From the NCBI GenBank assembly GCA_003513005.1, contig DOTD01000032.1, positions 5,809 to 69,808 on the forward strand: a DNA stretch of 64,000 nt. The letters run 5' to 3'. Positions 26,346 to 35,527 of the stretch are shown here, one piece after another (position 1 is the first letter of the stretch; the number at the start of each line of letters is the position of its first letter). The notes below the pieces were generated by a model. That model did not search any database. It had not been told where the DNA came from and saw only the letters and a program-made list of their open reading frames with translations. The position numbers were made by a program, and so were the translations under genes. The DNA comes from Desulfotomaculum sp. GTDB taxonomy: Bacteria > Bacillota > Desulfotomaculia > Desulfotomaculales > Nap2-2B.

Positions 26346-26439
26346 ATAAACGAATAAGACTTACTGAGGAATAAGACTGGGATTAGAAAGAATTATAGAA
26401 GCTGAAGGAAGGCAATTTATTCAGAGGGAAGGAACATAC

Positions 26440-26532
26440 ATGAATACTACGGCTAAGCCGTTGGTAGCGGGAAATATAACAAATCTGATCCGAGTAGTCC
26501 AATCATCTAGCAGTGGAATCATTAATTGTTAA
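26440..26532 (+). CDS. Possible 30-residue peptide
   Basis: ATG 26440 follows GAGGGAAGGAACATAC; the frame encodes MNTTAKPLVAGNITNLIRVV and ends at TAA 26530 with a terminal Cys. It lies 33 bases before the metal ATPase gene. No family recognised; it may be a leader peptide or chance. Confidence 0.3.
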   Translation: MNTTAKPLVAGNITNLIRVVQSSSSGIINC

Positions 26533-26565
26533 TTAGACTAAACATGAAAGAAAGAAGGAACGGAT

Positions 26566-28692
26566 ATGCGTTATTCTTTGGTAGGACTGGACTGCCCGAA
26601 CTGCGCCGCGAAACTGGAGCGGGAACTTCGTAAAGTAAATGGTTTGGAGAATATAACTATCAACTTTAATACATTGAGCGTCGAACTGCCGGAAATATTT
26701 GCCGAAGAAGCCTGTGCCGTCATTAAACGGGTAGAACCGGAAGTTAAACTGCAAAAAGCTGAAAGGTCACAGTCTTCTTCATCAGCAGAGGAAGCTGAAG
26801 AACATAATAGTCTTTGGATAATTATCGGAGCAGGTTTACTATTTGCCATTGGATTAATATTTAACCAATCACTGCATAATACGCCTTTTTCTTGGGCTGA
26901 GTATGCTGTTTTAATTCCGGCTTATCTCCTTGTTGGTTGGCCGGTTATTCTAGCCGCTTTTAGAAAAGCGGTAGGCGGAGAGTTATTCGATGAGAATTTC
27001 TTGATGACTATTTCTACCGGCGGGGCCATAGCGATCTACCAATTGCCGGAGGCAGTGGGTGTGATGCTTTTTTATGCGGTTGGGGAATACTTGCAGGACC
27101 GGGCGGTCGATCACTCACGGCAATCTATCACCGCTTTGCTTAATACTCAGCCGGAATATGCCAATCTCAAAGAAAATGGGGGAATACGTCAAGTAAGACC
27201 TGAAGAAATTGAGATAGGCCAGATAATAATAATTAAACCTGGTGAAAAAGTTCCCTTGGATGGCCAGATTATTGACGGGACATCATTCGTAGACACCTCA
27301 GCCTTAACCGGAGAATCTGTTCCGCGCAAGGTTGAGATTGGCGGGAATATCTTATCAGGAATGATCAATGGTCAGGGACTTCTCACGGTCATGGTCTCCA
27401 AACCGTTTAAAGAATCGTCGGTGGCCAGGATCTTGGAATTGGTCGAAAAAGCCAGTGAGAGAAAAGCTCCCACTGAACAGTTTATAACCAAATTTGCAAA
27501 CTTCTACACCCCTATCGTTGTCGGGGCAGCCGCATTGATTGCAATTATTCCGCCGTTGTTAGTCCCGGGAGCAGCATTCAGTGAATGGATTTACCGGGCG
27601 CTGGTACTATTGGTTATTTCCTGTCCTTGTGCGCTGATGGTTTCTATCCCGTTGGGCTATTTTGGTGGAATTGGAGCTGCCTCGAAAAACGGAATCCTGG
27701 TTAAGGGAGCTAATTATATAGATGCCCTGGCGGAATTGGATACGGTTGTCTTTGATAAGACTGGTACCTTGACCAAAGGGGTTTTTCGGGTAACCCAGAT
27801 CGTATCCAAAAATCACATTACCCCGGAAGAAATCCTGTCGGCAGCAGCCGGAGCGGAAATATACAGCAATCACCCCATTGCTCAATCAATCTTCGCTGCG
27901 TATAAGGAGAAGACCGGGAAAGAAATAACAGATGACCAGGTTAAGGATTACCGTGAAATTGCTGCCCACGGAATCAGCGCCTGTGTAAATGGGAACTGGG
28001 TTCTGGCGGGAAATGACCGGCTGATGCACAAGGAAAATATAATCCATGAAGATTGTGATGTTGCAGGAACTATTGTTTATGTAGCCATTGATGGGGTTTA
28101 TGCCGGGTATATAGTTATATCTGATGAATTAAAACCCGATGCAAAAGAGGCAATCAGTCGTTTAAAGCAGCTAGGGATTAGGAAAACTGTAATGCTTTCC
28201 GGTGATGATAAAACAGTGGCAGAAAAGGTCAGTCAGGAAATAGGAATTGATGAGTATTTTGCGGAATTACTGCCTGAAGGTAAGGTTGAGATGGTTGAAG
28301 AATTGGAAAAGGAGATAAAGCATCGGGAAAAACAAAAACTGGTTTTTGTCGGTGATGGCATTAATGATGCACCCGTTATTACCAGGGCCGATATTGGAGT
28401 GGCAATGGGCGGATTGGGCAGTGATGCGGTGGTTGAAGCCGCAGATGTAGTTCTGATGGAGAATGCTCCTTCCAAGTTGGCAAAGGCGGTGGTAATCGCC
28501 AGAAGAACACGACGAATTGTTCGGCAAAATATCTGCATGGCATTAACAGTTAAAGCCTTTTTTATTTTGCTTGGTACTATCGGCCTGGCCAGTATCTGGG
28601 AAGCTGTTTTTGCTGATGTAGGCGTAACATTCCTGGCTGTATTGAATGCCAGCCGGACACTGCAACGCCGAAAAAGGTCTATTACAGCCTAA
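26566..28692 (+). CDS. P1B-type ATPase, Cd2+/Zn2+ exporter
   Basis: 708 residues in the ZntA/CadA class. One N-terminal heavy-metal-associated domain with the metal site LDCPNCAAKLE (residues 8-18); membrane helices from about residue 80; the transport motif SCPCALMVS near 352; phosphorylation site DKTGTLTKG near 397; hinge GDGINDAPV near 600. The CPC motif with the HMA site suggests soft divalent metals (Cd, Zn, Pb). No ArsR/CmtR-type regulator lies next to it. AAGAAGGAACGGAT precedes the ATG. Confidence 0.93.
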   Translation: MRYSLVGLDCPNCAAKLERELRKVNGLENITINFNTLSVELPEIFAEEACAVIKRVEPEVKLQKAERSQSSSSAEEAEEHNSLWIIIGAGLLFAIGLIFNQSLHNTPFSWAEYAVLIPAYLLVGWPVILAAFRKAVGGELFDENFLMTISTGGAIAIYQLPEAVGVMLFYAVGEYLQDRAVDHSRQSITALLNTQPEYANLKENGGIRQVRPEEIEIGQIIIIKPGEKVPLDGQIIDGTSFVDTSALTGESVPRKVEIGGNILSGMINGQGLLTVMVSKPFKESSVARILELVEKASERKAPTEQFITKFANFYTPIVVGAAALIAIIPPLLVPGAAFSEWIYRALVLLVISCPCALMVSIPLGYFGGIGAASKNGILVKGANYIDALAELDTVVFDKTGTLTKGVFRVTQIVSKNHITPEEILSAAAGAEIYSNHPIAQSIFAAYKEKTGKEITDDQVKDYREIAAHGISACVNGNWVLAGNDRLMHKENIIHEDCDVAGTIVYVAIDGVYAGYIVISDELKPDAKEAISRLKQLGIRKTVMLSGDDKTVAEKVSQEIGIDEYFAELLPEGKVEMVEELEKEIKHREKQKLVFVGDGINDAPVITRADIGVAMGGLGSDAVVEAADVVLMENAPSKLAKAVVIARRTRRIVRQNICMALTVKAFFILLGTIGLASIWEAVFADVGVTFLAVLNASRTLQRRKRSITA

Positions 28693-28849
28693 AATCTTAA
28701 AACACCGTTCTAGCGGCGTGGATGTAAATTCCAAACAGCATCCCGGCCAGTCACCTTAACGACAATCTATGACTTCATCCGGCATTATTCCTTGACAGGG
28801 TCTGATAACCATGGGAAGATTATTAACATGGGCCTGCAGCCATTTCCAT

Positions 28850-28878
28850 TTGTATGTTTCCGTGTTGAAAGTTATAAT
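28850..28878 (+). promoter_or_regulatory. Weak candidate promoter of the ubiD operon
   Basis: TATAAT (28873-28878) with a poor -35 (TTGTAT, 28850-28855) at 17-base spacing. The 28693-28976 gap holds nothing else that I can identify. Confidence 0.3.
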
Positions 28879-28976
28879 AAAAAATGATTATTTGAAACCA
28901 AAAAGAACTGGCGAAAATCCTCAAAAAAGATGTTTAATAAAGCGCCTCAGGAGTATTAAAAAAGAAGGACGACCAA

Positions 28977-30425
28977 ATGGCCTATAAAGACTTAAGAGAT
29001 TTTATAAATGTTTTGGAACAAAGAAGTTTATTAAAACGAATTAAGACTACGGTTAATTCAGAGCTGGAAATTACTGAAATAACCGATAGGATTTCCAAGA
29101 CCGGCGGGCCGGCTCTCTTTTTTGAAAATGTTCAAGGTTCCCCTTATCCGGTAATAATCAATGCTTTTGGGAGCATGGAACGGATGTGCCTGGCTCTTGA
29201 AGTTGACATTCTGGATGAAATGGGAGAGAGGATCCGTCAAATGCTGCAACCTCCTGACATGGATGGTATCATCAGTAAACTTATGGCTCTTCCAAAGCTA
29301 AGTAAACTCGCTTCTTATTATCCGGTATCGGTAAAGAAGGCGCCCTGTCAGGAAATAGTGGAAAATGACAATCCGGATTTGAACGTACTTCCTGTTTTAA
29401 AGTGCTGGCCCGGTGATGGAGGGCGGTTTATCACCCTTCCGCTGGTTTTTACAAAAGATCCGGTTACAAAAAAGCAAAATGTGGGAATGTACCGCATGCA
29501 AGTTTTTGACGGGAAAACCACAGGTATGCACTGGCATCTTCATAAAGACGGCGCTTATCATTTTTCGCAGCATTTACAGCAGGGGAGCGGTAAAATGGAG
29601 GTAGCGGTCGCTCTTGGAGGAGACCCGGCGACCATTTATGCGGCTACTGCGCCTTTACCCAGGGGTTTTGACGAAATGCTTTTTGCCGGCTTTTTACGCA
29701 GTGAGCCGGTGGAAATGGTCCGCTGCCGGACTGTAGACCTGTCGGTGCCGGCTCAGGCCGAATTTATCCTTGAAGGTTATGTTGACCTCTTGGAAAAACG
29801 CCTCGAGGGACCATTCGGAGATCATACGGGTTATTATTCAGCGGAAGATTTTTACCCGGTCTTCCATTTAACGTGCCTGACCAGACGTCGCGAACCTGTT
29901 TATCCGGCGACAATAGTTGGACGGCCGCCGATGGAGGACTGTTATCTAGGCAAGACTACTGAACGTATCTTTTTACCTCTGCTGCAGCTGCAGCTGCCGG
30001 AAATGAAGGATCTTAACCTTCCTATAGAGGGTGTATTTCATAACTGTGCCGTGGTGTCCATCAAAAAACAATACCCGGGACATGCAAAAAAAGTTATGAA
30101 TGCGCTTTGGGGTATGGGTTATATGATGTTTACTAAAATGATAATTGTGGTTGATGACTCTGTCGACGTTCAGGATATGGCGACTGTGTGGTGGAAGGTA
30201 TATAACAATATAGACGCCCGTCGGGATGTCGTAATCGTGGATGGCCCGCTGGACGTGCTTGACCACGCTTCGCCGATTCCTAACTATGGTTCCAAGATGG
30301 GAATAGACGCTACTAAAAAATGGCCGGAAGAAGGACATCGCAGACCCTGGCCGGACGATATCATTATGAGCGGGGAGATAAAAAACTTGGTCAATCAGAG
30401 GTGGACTGCTTATGGCCTGGACTAA
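28977..30425 (+). CDS. ubiD: UbiD-family decarboxylase, probable menaquinone (futalosine) branch
   Basis: 482 residues, prenyl-FMN-dependent (de)carboxylase. UbiD marks include the opening DLRDFINVLEQRSLLKRI, the metal/prFMN region around GMYRMQVFDGKTTGMHWHLHK and the catalytic E-R-E region in the EGPFGDHTGYY stretch (near residue 280). The neighbouring MqnP-like prenyltransferase and UbiX suggest decarboxylation of a 6-naphthoate intermediate in menaquinone synthesis (MqnL role). AAGAAGGACG precedes the ATG. The 3' end overlaps the next gene by 14 bases. Confidence 0.9.
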   Translation: MAYKDLRDFINVLEQRSLLKRIKTTVNSELEITEITDRISKTGGPALFFENVQGSPYPVIINAFGSMERMCLALEVDILDEMGERIRQMLQPPDMDGIISKLMALPKLSKLASYYPVSVKKAPCQEIVENDNPDLNVLPVLKCWPGDGGRFITLPLVFTKDPVTKKQNVGMYRMQVFDGKTTGMHWHLHKDGAYHFSQHLQQGSGKMEVAVALGGDPATIYAATAPLPRGFDEMLFAGFLRSEPVEMVRCRTVDLSVPAQAEFILEGYVDLLEKRLEGPFGDHTGYYSAEDFYPVFHLTCLTRRREPVYPATIVGRPPMEDCYLGKTTERIFLPLLQLQLPEMKDLNLPIEGVFHNCAVVSIKKQYPGHAKKVMNALWGMGYMMFTKMIIVVDDSVDVQDMATVWWKVYNNIDARRDVVIVDGPLDVLDHASPIPNYGSKMGIDATKKWPEEGHRRPWPDDIIMSGEIKNLVNQRWTAYGLD

Positions 30426-31263
30426 GCTGCGCAAACTGGCTGAACTTATCAAGTGGGAACATACGATTTTTGCCCTGCCATTTTCATATATGGGCTCATT
30501 CCTGGCGGCGCAGGGTTGGCCGGCCGGTTCTAAAATATTTTGGATAACTGTAGCTATGGTTGGAGCCCGCAGTTCAGCTATGGCTTTCAACCGGTTAATT
30601 GATTGGCAGATTGACTCGCGTAACCCTCGAACAGCTGGGCGGCACTTGCCTATGAGATTGGTTACAAGTACTGATGTTCTGCTCTTAATTATCGTTTCGC
30701 TGGGACTGCTTATTTTTGCTGCGGCGCAGCTCAATCCGCTTTGCGTGAAGCTGCTGCCTTTTGTCTTATTACTTGTAATTTATCCCTACACGAAAAGGTT
30801 TACCTGGCTCAGCCATTTTGTATTGGGGATGGCAATCGGCTGCGCTCCGATGGGGGGCTGGATCGCGATCACCGGCAAAATTCATCCGGCAACAATACTG
30901 CTTGGACTAATTGTCTGTTTCTGGGTTGCGGGATTTGATATTATTTACGCGACCCTTGACTACGATTTTGACCGCAAAGAAGGGTTATGTTCGATACCGG
31001 CCAGGTTTGGCATAAAAAATGCGCTGATAATTGCCCGCTTATCGCACGTTATGGTGGTTGTTTTGCTTATTGTTTTGGGAATCTATTTACGGTTGGATTA
31101 TTTTTATGCGGCAGGTGTATTGATTACCGCTGTATTGCTGCATTACGAGCATTATCTCGCCAGCCCTGAAGATTTAAGCAAAGTGAACCTGGCTTTCTTT
31201 AATGTAAACGGAACCATTAGCATTATTTTATTTGTTGCTGTATTTTTAGCAATATTTATGTGA
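30412..31263 (+). CDS. mqnP: UbiA-family prenyltransferase (MqnP-like)
   Basis: 283-residue membrane protein that joins a polyprenyl chain to an aromatic acid. The first aspartate-rich motif is FNRLIDWQIDSRNPRTAGR (near residues 62-80); the second is YATLDYDFDRKEG (near 181-193). About eight membrane helices. It sits between ubiD and ubiX, the arrangement of the clostridial-type UbiA in futalosine-route menaquinone loci. Overlap with ubiD indicates co-translation. Confidence 0.9.
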   Translation: MAWTKLRKLAELIKWEHTIFALPFSYMGSFLAAQGWPAGSKIFWITVAMVGARSSAMAFNRLIDWQIDSRNPRTAGRHLPMRLVTSTDVLLLIIVSLGLLIFAAAQLNPLCVKLLPFVLLLVIYPYTKRFTWLSHFVLGMAIGCAPMGGWIAITGKIHPATILLGLIVCFWVAGFDIIYATLDYDFDRKEGLCSIPARFGIKNALIIARLSHVMVVVLLIVLGIYLRLDYFYAAGVLITAVLLHYEHYLASPEDLSKVNLAFFNVNGTISIILFVAVFLAIFM

Positions 31264-31284
31264 TAGGGAGAGGGGGGAAATGAT

Positions 31285-31890
31285 ATCGGACGGTATATAG
31301 TAGCCATCAGCGGCGCGAGCGGTTGTATATACGGCTGGCGTCTTGTTGAGGTTTTGGCCGATCAGGGACATTCTCTTTATCTTTTGATTACCGACCCTGC
31401 AAAACAGGTGATGGCTTTTGAGATGGGTTGGAAAATCAACGGGGATATCTCAGAACAGCGGGAAGCTATAACCCGGCGCCTGGGACCCGGACGGTCACAG
31501 AAGATCAATTATCTTGATTACCATGACCTTACAGCAGTAATCGCCAGCGGATCAGTCAAAAGTGACGGAATGATAGTCGTCCCCTGCAGTATGGCCACGG
31601 TAGCCGGTATTGCTCATGGCCTCGCCCGGAATTTAGTTGAGCGTTCAGCGGATGTAATATTAAAGGAAAAACGTCCGCTTGTACTTGTCCCGCGGGAAAC
31701 GCCCTTGAATCAAATTCATTTACAGAATCTTTTATCGCTTTCCAGGATGGGGGTTACGATCCTTCCGGCTATGCCCGCATTCTATACGAAGCCCCGGACA
31801 ATAACCGAACTTGTCGATTTTATTGCCGGCAGGGTAATGGACCAATTGGGGCTGAACCATCAGCTTTATGAAGCATGGGGAGATACTTAA
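31285..31890 (+). CDS. ubiX: UbiX flavin prenyltransferase, start codon abnormal
   Basis: Makes prenyl-FMN, the cofactor of UbiD. The conserved N-terminal flavin-binding stretch RYIVAISGASGCIYG is present (31291 onward), but no ATG, GTG or TTG lies in frame between the upstream stop (31264) and TTG 31354, which would cut this motif away. GGGGGG at 31272-31277 is well placed for an ATC start at 31285; ATA 31297 is another option. ATG 31280 is out of frame by one base. So either a rare start codon or a one-base deletion at the 5' end. About 201 residues, normal for UbiX. Confidence 0.85.
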   Translation: MGRYIVAISGASGCIYGWRLVEVLADQGHSLYLLITDPAKQVMAFEMGWKINGDISEQREAITRRLGPGRSQKINYLDYHDLTAVIASGSVKSDGMIVVPCSMATVAGIAHGLARNLVERSADVILKEKRPLVLVPRETPLNQIHLQNLLSLSRMGVTILPAMPAFYTKPRTITELVDFIAGRVMDQLGLNHQLYEAWGDT

Positions 31891-31922
31891 CATACAGCGC
31901 GGATCGATCTGGCAAGTTGGTT

Positions 31923-32032
31923 ATTAGTAAGAGATTAGTAAGAGATTAGTAAGAGATTAGTAAGAGATTAGTAAGAGATTAGTAAGAGATTAGTAAGAGA
32001 TTAGTAAGAGATTAGTAAGAGATTAGTAAGAG
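31923..32032 (+). repeat. Ten 11-bp tandem repeats (ATTAGTAAGAG) before the ABC importer genes
   Basis: ATTAGTAAGAG is repeated ten times without interruption, then degenerates to ATAAGAGAGGAGAGGAG, which includes the ribosome-binding site of the lipoprotein gene starting at 32059. 11 bp is about one helical turn, so copy-number change would alter spacing without changing the DNA face. Confidence 0.95.
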
Positions 32033-32058
32033 ATAAGAGAGGAGAGGAGAAAGAATAA

Positions 32059-33021
32059 GTGATTCGGAAGAGCAAGATATTTTTTTTGTTAGGAGTTTTG
32101 TTTCTCGGCGTAATAATGCTGGTAACCGGATGCGATAATAAGAAAGAGCAAGCGAAACCGCTTAAAATTGGTGTCCTGCCGGTAGAAGACTCTTTACCAT
32201 TTTACGTAGCCCAGGAAAAAGGTTATTTTACAGAGGAAAATGTTAAAGTAGAACTGGTTCCTTTCCAGAGCGCTTTAGAACGTGACAGTGCTTTTCAGAC
32301 CGGGGCGATTGACGGGGAAATAACAGACTTGATAGCTGCGGTATTGCTTAAGAATGCCGGTGTTGACCACCAGATTGTTACTACTACGCTGGGAATAAAA
32401 CCGGGCGAAGGGAGGTTTGCCATTCTAGCCGCGCCTGGCTCCGGTATTAACAAAGCAGAACAGCTAAAAGGAGTGGAAATCGGTGTTTCACAGAACTCCA
32501 TTATCGAATATGTCACTGATCAGTTGCTGCAAGAACAAGGATTTGAGCCTGACGAAATAAAAAAGATAGTTGTTCCCAAGATACCGGTGCGCATGGAAAT
32601 GCTTTTCAAGAATCAAATTAAAGCCGCCACTTTACCGGATCCTCTGGCAACCTATGCGGAATCCAAGGGAGCTAAAGTAATTTTGGATAATAGTAAAGAA
32701 GATATTTCACAAGTTGTTTTAATTTTTCATACAGAAGCACTAAAATCACGGAGCAAAGAAGTAACCGGAACTCTGCAGGCTTATGCCAGAGCCGTAAAAG
32801 AAATAGACGCCAATGCGGAAAGCTACCGTGCTCTGTTCACGGAGAAAGCCGGCGTTCCGGAAGAGATTAAAGACACATACCGGATACCTCATTTTTCCTT
32901 GCCGGAAACGCCCACCCAAGCGCAGTTTGACCGGGCAATTAACTGGATGCTGGACAAGGGTCTATTAAAGAAAGCGTTGAGTTATAATGACATGGTAAGT
33001 GGTGGTTTTATTGGCAAATGA
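32059..33021 (+). CDS. ABC importer substrate-binding lipoprotein (ThiY/SsuA/NMT1-like)
   Basis: 320 residues, lipoprotein signal with lipobox VTGC (Cys25), then a two-lobe periplasmic-binding fold of the NMT1/taurine-nitrate superfamily (KIGVLPVEDSLPFYVAQEKG opening). It captures a small substrate and hands it to the ATPase and permease encoded next. Substrate unknown; the place behind ubiD-mqnP-ubiX makes a quinone-related aromatic or a cofactor precursor an attractive guess. GTG start behind GGAGAGGAG and the 11-bp repeat array. Confidence 0.88.
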   Translation: MIRKSKIFFLLGVLFLGVIMLVTGCDNKKEQAKPLKIGVLPVEDSLPFYVAQEKGYFTEENVKVELVPFQSALERDSAFQTGAIDGEITDLIAAVLLKNAGVDHQIVTTTLGIKPGEGRFAILAAPGSGINKAEQLKGVEIGVSQNSIIEYVTDQLLQEQGFEPDEIKKIVVPKIPVRMEMLFKNQIKAATLPDPLATYAESKGAKVILDNSKEDISQVVLIFHTEALKSRSKEVTGTLQAYARAVKEIDANAESYRALFTEKAGVPEEIKDTYRIPHFSLPETPTQAQFDRAINWMLDKGLLKKALSYNDMVSGGFIGK

Positions 33022-33775
33022 GCTGGTAAATATAGAAGAACTGCAAGTCTCTTATAGAAAGTCCGGGTCCCTGGTACCCGCGCTGGAAAACATCGATTTG
33101 TACCTGGAACAGGGGCAGACATGCACAGTTATAGGACCGTCCGGATGCGGCAAAAGCACACTGTTATTCATTCTGGCAGGGTTGTTCACCGATGCGGAAG
33201 TGGAAGTCAGGGGCCGCGTCTTATGCCCTGAAAAACACAGGATGGCATTAATTTTGCAGGATTACGGCTTGCTTCCCTGGAAGACAGTCTGGGATAACGC
33301 AATGCTTGGTTTGAATATCAGGGGGATGTCAAACGAGGCAAAAAAGGGAGGTTTAGTAAAAATACTGCAAGATTTAGGAATCTGGGAGTTTAAAGACCGT
33401 TTCCCCGCTCAACTTAGCGGAGGCCAACGGCAGCGCGTGGCAATCGCCCGCGCGCTGGCGCTGGAGCCTGAGCTTCTGCTCATGGATGAACCCCTGTCTT
33501 CTCTTGATGCGCTTACACGTGAAGCGCTTCAAGAATTGCTGCTTGATATTTGCCGGAAAACAAAAATGTCCCTGATCCTTGTAACTCACAACATTGAAGA
33601 AGCCGTACTGTTAGGACGGCAGGTGTTGGTCATGTCGCCGGGTCCGGGACGAATTTTAAACGTGCTGGAAAACAGTTCTGCAGGCAATATCGGCTATCGC
33701 AATCAGCAAGCCTACTTTGAACAATGCCTGAAAATAAGGAAATTACTGGAACGGGGCATAAACGATGCATGTTAA
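33011..33775 (+). CDS. ABC importer ATPase
   Basis: About 254 residues of the SsuB/TauB/ThiZ type. Walker A GPSGCGKST, Q-loop ILQDYGLLPWKT, signature LSGGQRQRVAIARA and Walker B LLLMDEPLSSLDALTR are intact. TTG 33011 is preferred (GGTGG 5 bases upstream); the frame also opens at GTG 32999. Overlaps both the lipoprotein gene and the permease gene, so the three are one transport unit. Confidence 0.93.
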   Translation: MANELVNIEELQVSYRKSGSLVPALENIDLYLEQGQTCTVIGPSGCGKSTLLFILAGLFTDAEVEVRGRVLCPEKHRMALILQDYGLLPWKTVWDNAMLGLNIRGMSNEAKKGGLVKILQDLGIWEFKDRFPAQLSGGQRQRVAIARALALEPELLLMDEPLSSLDALTREALQELLLDICRKTKMSLILVTHNIEEAVLLGRQVLVMSPGPGRILNVLENSSAGNIGYRNQQAYFEQCLKIRKLLERGINDAC

Positions 33776-34517
33776 CCCTTCCGTGAAAAGTTTCAGCAAT
33801 TATTTTATAGCTGCTCTTTTTTTAATATTGCTCTGGCAGTTGATCAGCCTTTGCATGGCTGACCTTGCGTTACCCGGCCCCGTTCAGGCGATACACGCCT
33901 TTATAACGGGACTTGACAACGGCATTTCCAGAAATCTTCTTTTCAGTACTTTTCGCGTAGTTATAAGCATTTTGCTGTCGACATTGCTGGCAGTCCCTTT
34001 GGGGCTTCTGTTGGGCAGGGAAACTCATCTTGACCGTTTCCTTGGTCCGGTAATTTATCTAATCTACCCGATACCTAAAATTGTTTTTCTGCCGGTTGTT
34101 CTTTCCCTTTTTGGCCTGGGTAATTGGGCAAAAATTTTTTTGATTTCCCTAATCATTTTTTTTCAAATACTGGTAACGACACGAGACGCGGCGAAATCGG
34201 TGGAAAGACTTTATCTCTATTCGGTAAAATCCCTGGGCGCCTCACGAAAAGATATTTACCGGCACGTTATTTTACCGGCGTGCCTTCCCGAAATATTTAC
34301 CTCCTTGAGAATAGGTCTCGGAGCGGCTATTGCCGTTCTGTTTATCACTGAAACTTTTGCCAGCAGCGAAGGCATAGGGTTTTATCTGATGGATTCATGG
34401 TCACGCCTGGCATACAACGAGATGTATGCCGGAGTAATAGCAATGAGTCTTCTGGGATTTGTTCTATACATAATTTTGGATTGGCTGGAGAAGAAGATTT
34501 GTCCGTGGAAATTTTAA
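33765..34517 (+). CDS. ABC importer permease
   Basis: 250 residues, six predicted membrane helices, with the EAA-type loop SVKSLGASRKDIYRHVILPA that docks to the ATPase. BPD_transp_1 family, SsuC/TauC/ThiX-like. Its start overlaps the end of the ATPase gene by 11 bases. Confidence 0.92.
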   Translation: MHVNPSVKSFSNYFIAALFLILLWQLISLCMADLALPGPVQAIHAFITGLDNGISRNLLFSTFRVVISILLSTLLAVPLGLLLGRETHLDRFLGPVIYLIYPIPKIVFLPVVLSLFGLGNWAKIFLISLIIFFQILVTTRDAAKSVERLYLYSVKSLGASRKDIYRHVILPACLPEIFTSLRIGLGAAIAVLFITETFASSEGIGFYLMDSWSRLAYNEMYAGVIAMSLLGFVLYIILDWLEKKICPWKF

Positions 34518-34551
34518 TACTGATTCTTGTATTAATTAAGGAGGGTCATCA

Positions 34552-34893
34552 ATGGGAAAGAAACTACTCATCCGCTGGGGTTTGAATATTGCGGGGATTA
34601 TTTTGACCGCTTATCTTGTCAAGGGATTTGAAGTAACAATTTTGGCGGCTATATTCGGCTTTATTTTGCTTGGTTTTGTTAACGCTACAATCCGCCCGAT
34701 CCTTATTTTGCTGACTTTGCCCATCAACTTGATCACTCTGGGCTTGTTCACCCTGGTAATTAACGGGCTGATGCTGTGGCTGGTCAGCGCATTGATCAAA
34801 GGTTTTGATATAACGAATTTCTTGGTGGCTCTTCTTTCAGCTTTGATTATTATGATTATCAGTTCAATAATCAGCTTTTTAATCAAAGATTGA
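34552..34893 (+). CDS. Phage-holin superfamily IV membrane protein
   Basis: 113 residues with four predicted membrane helices and the family pattern FVNATIRPILILLTLPINLITLGLFTL. Common as a lone chromosomal gene in Firmicutes; a true holin role is unlikely here because no phage genes are near. GGAGGGTCATCA precedes the ATG. Confidence 0.85.
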   Translation: MGKKLLIRWGLNIAGIILTAYLVKGFEVTILAAIFGFILLGFVNATIRPILILLTLPINLITLGLFTLVINGLMLWLVSALIKGFDITNFLVALLSALIIMIISSIISFLIKD

Positions 34894-34992
34894 CAGCTTG
34901 CTTTTTGTTTTCCATGGCAACCACTATTTACATAGAGGTAAGTATGAGAGTCTGACGAATAATAGTAATAAAAATTGAAGGGGTTGAAGTTT

Positions 34993-35142
34993 ATGAAGAC
35001 ACTTTTTAAGCGGCGTACCAGTTCAAGAAAAGGAATAATTGCCAGAGTCTTGTTAACCGCTCTTACCACCACAGCCTGCACATACCTGGTATCGAGATAC
35101 TTGAAGAAACATCCCAGGGCAATAGAGATAAAAACCACTTAA
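34993..35142 (+). CDS. Small basic membrane-associated protein, 49 residues
   Basis: ATG 34993 follows AAGGGGTTGAAGTTT. The protein has a basic N-terminus (MKTLFKRRTSSRKG), one hydrophobic stretch (IIARVLLTALTTTACTYLV) and a basic tail. A terminator follows within 10 bases, supporting a real gene. Function unknown. Confidence 0.55.
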   Translation: MKTLFKRRTSSRKGIIARVLLTALTTTACTYLVSRYLKKHPRAIEIKTT

Positions 35143-35150
35143 CATTTGAC

Positions 35151-35187
35151 AAGGAGAGGGGCGCCGGCTAAACTCTCTCCTTTATTT
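35151..35187 (+). terminator. Terminator of the holin-like/small protein unit
   Basis: AAGGAGAG (35151-35158) pairs with CTCTCCTT (35175-35182) around a GC-rich loop, followed by TATTTT. Confidence 0.7.
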
Positions 35188-35527
35188 TGGAAATTCCTTG
35201 TTCGCTCCCCGCCTCCGGACACTTAAACAATTTCCTGGCTTATCCTCGGGCGCACCCGTTCACTAAATAAAATTACGCTTAAGGCATTGACCTTCCTTTA
35301 TTAATCAATTATCCTCCTTATGAGGGCGCCTTACAGCTGTATGGATGTCTATCGTTGCCTCCTGCAGAGCGCATCAGGAGCATTTCATTGTGGCAACACC
35401 CGCCTTTCAGACGCTACAGGGCTTCAGTAGAGTTGCTGATTGCCCGAAAAAAGAAATGAGAATCTGTAGAGAGGGGGTTTGAATTCGGGACTTTTTTGGA
35501 ACACACATCAGGACAGGCTTTCTTTTA
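35188..35527 (+). other. Gap with a nested hairpin, possible structured leader
   Basis: No gene seen. At 35354-35397 GTTGCC encloses CTCCTG...CAGGAG and closes with GGCAAC, a two-tier stem that could be RNA structure ahead of the comFB-like gene. No known riboswitch was recognised. Confidence 0.35.

Noticed and set aside
31923..32032. Possible CRISPR array
   Set aside because: The 11-bp units are contiguous with no spacers.
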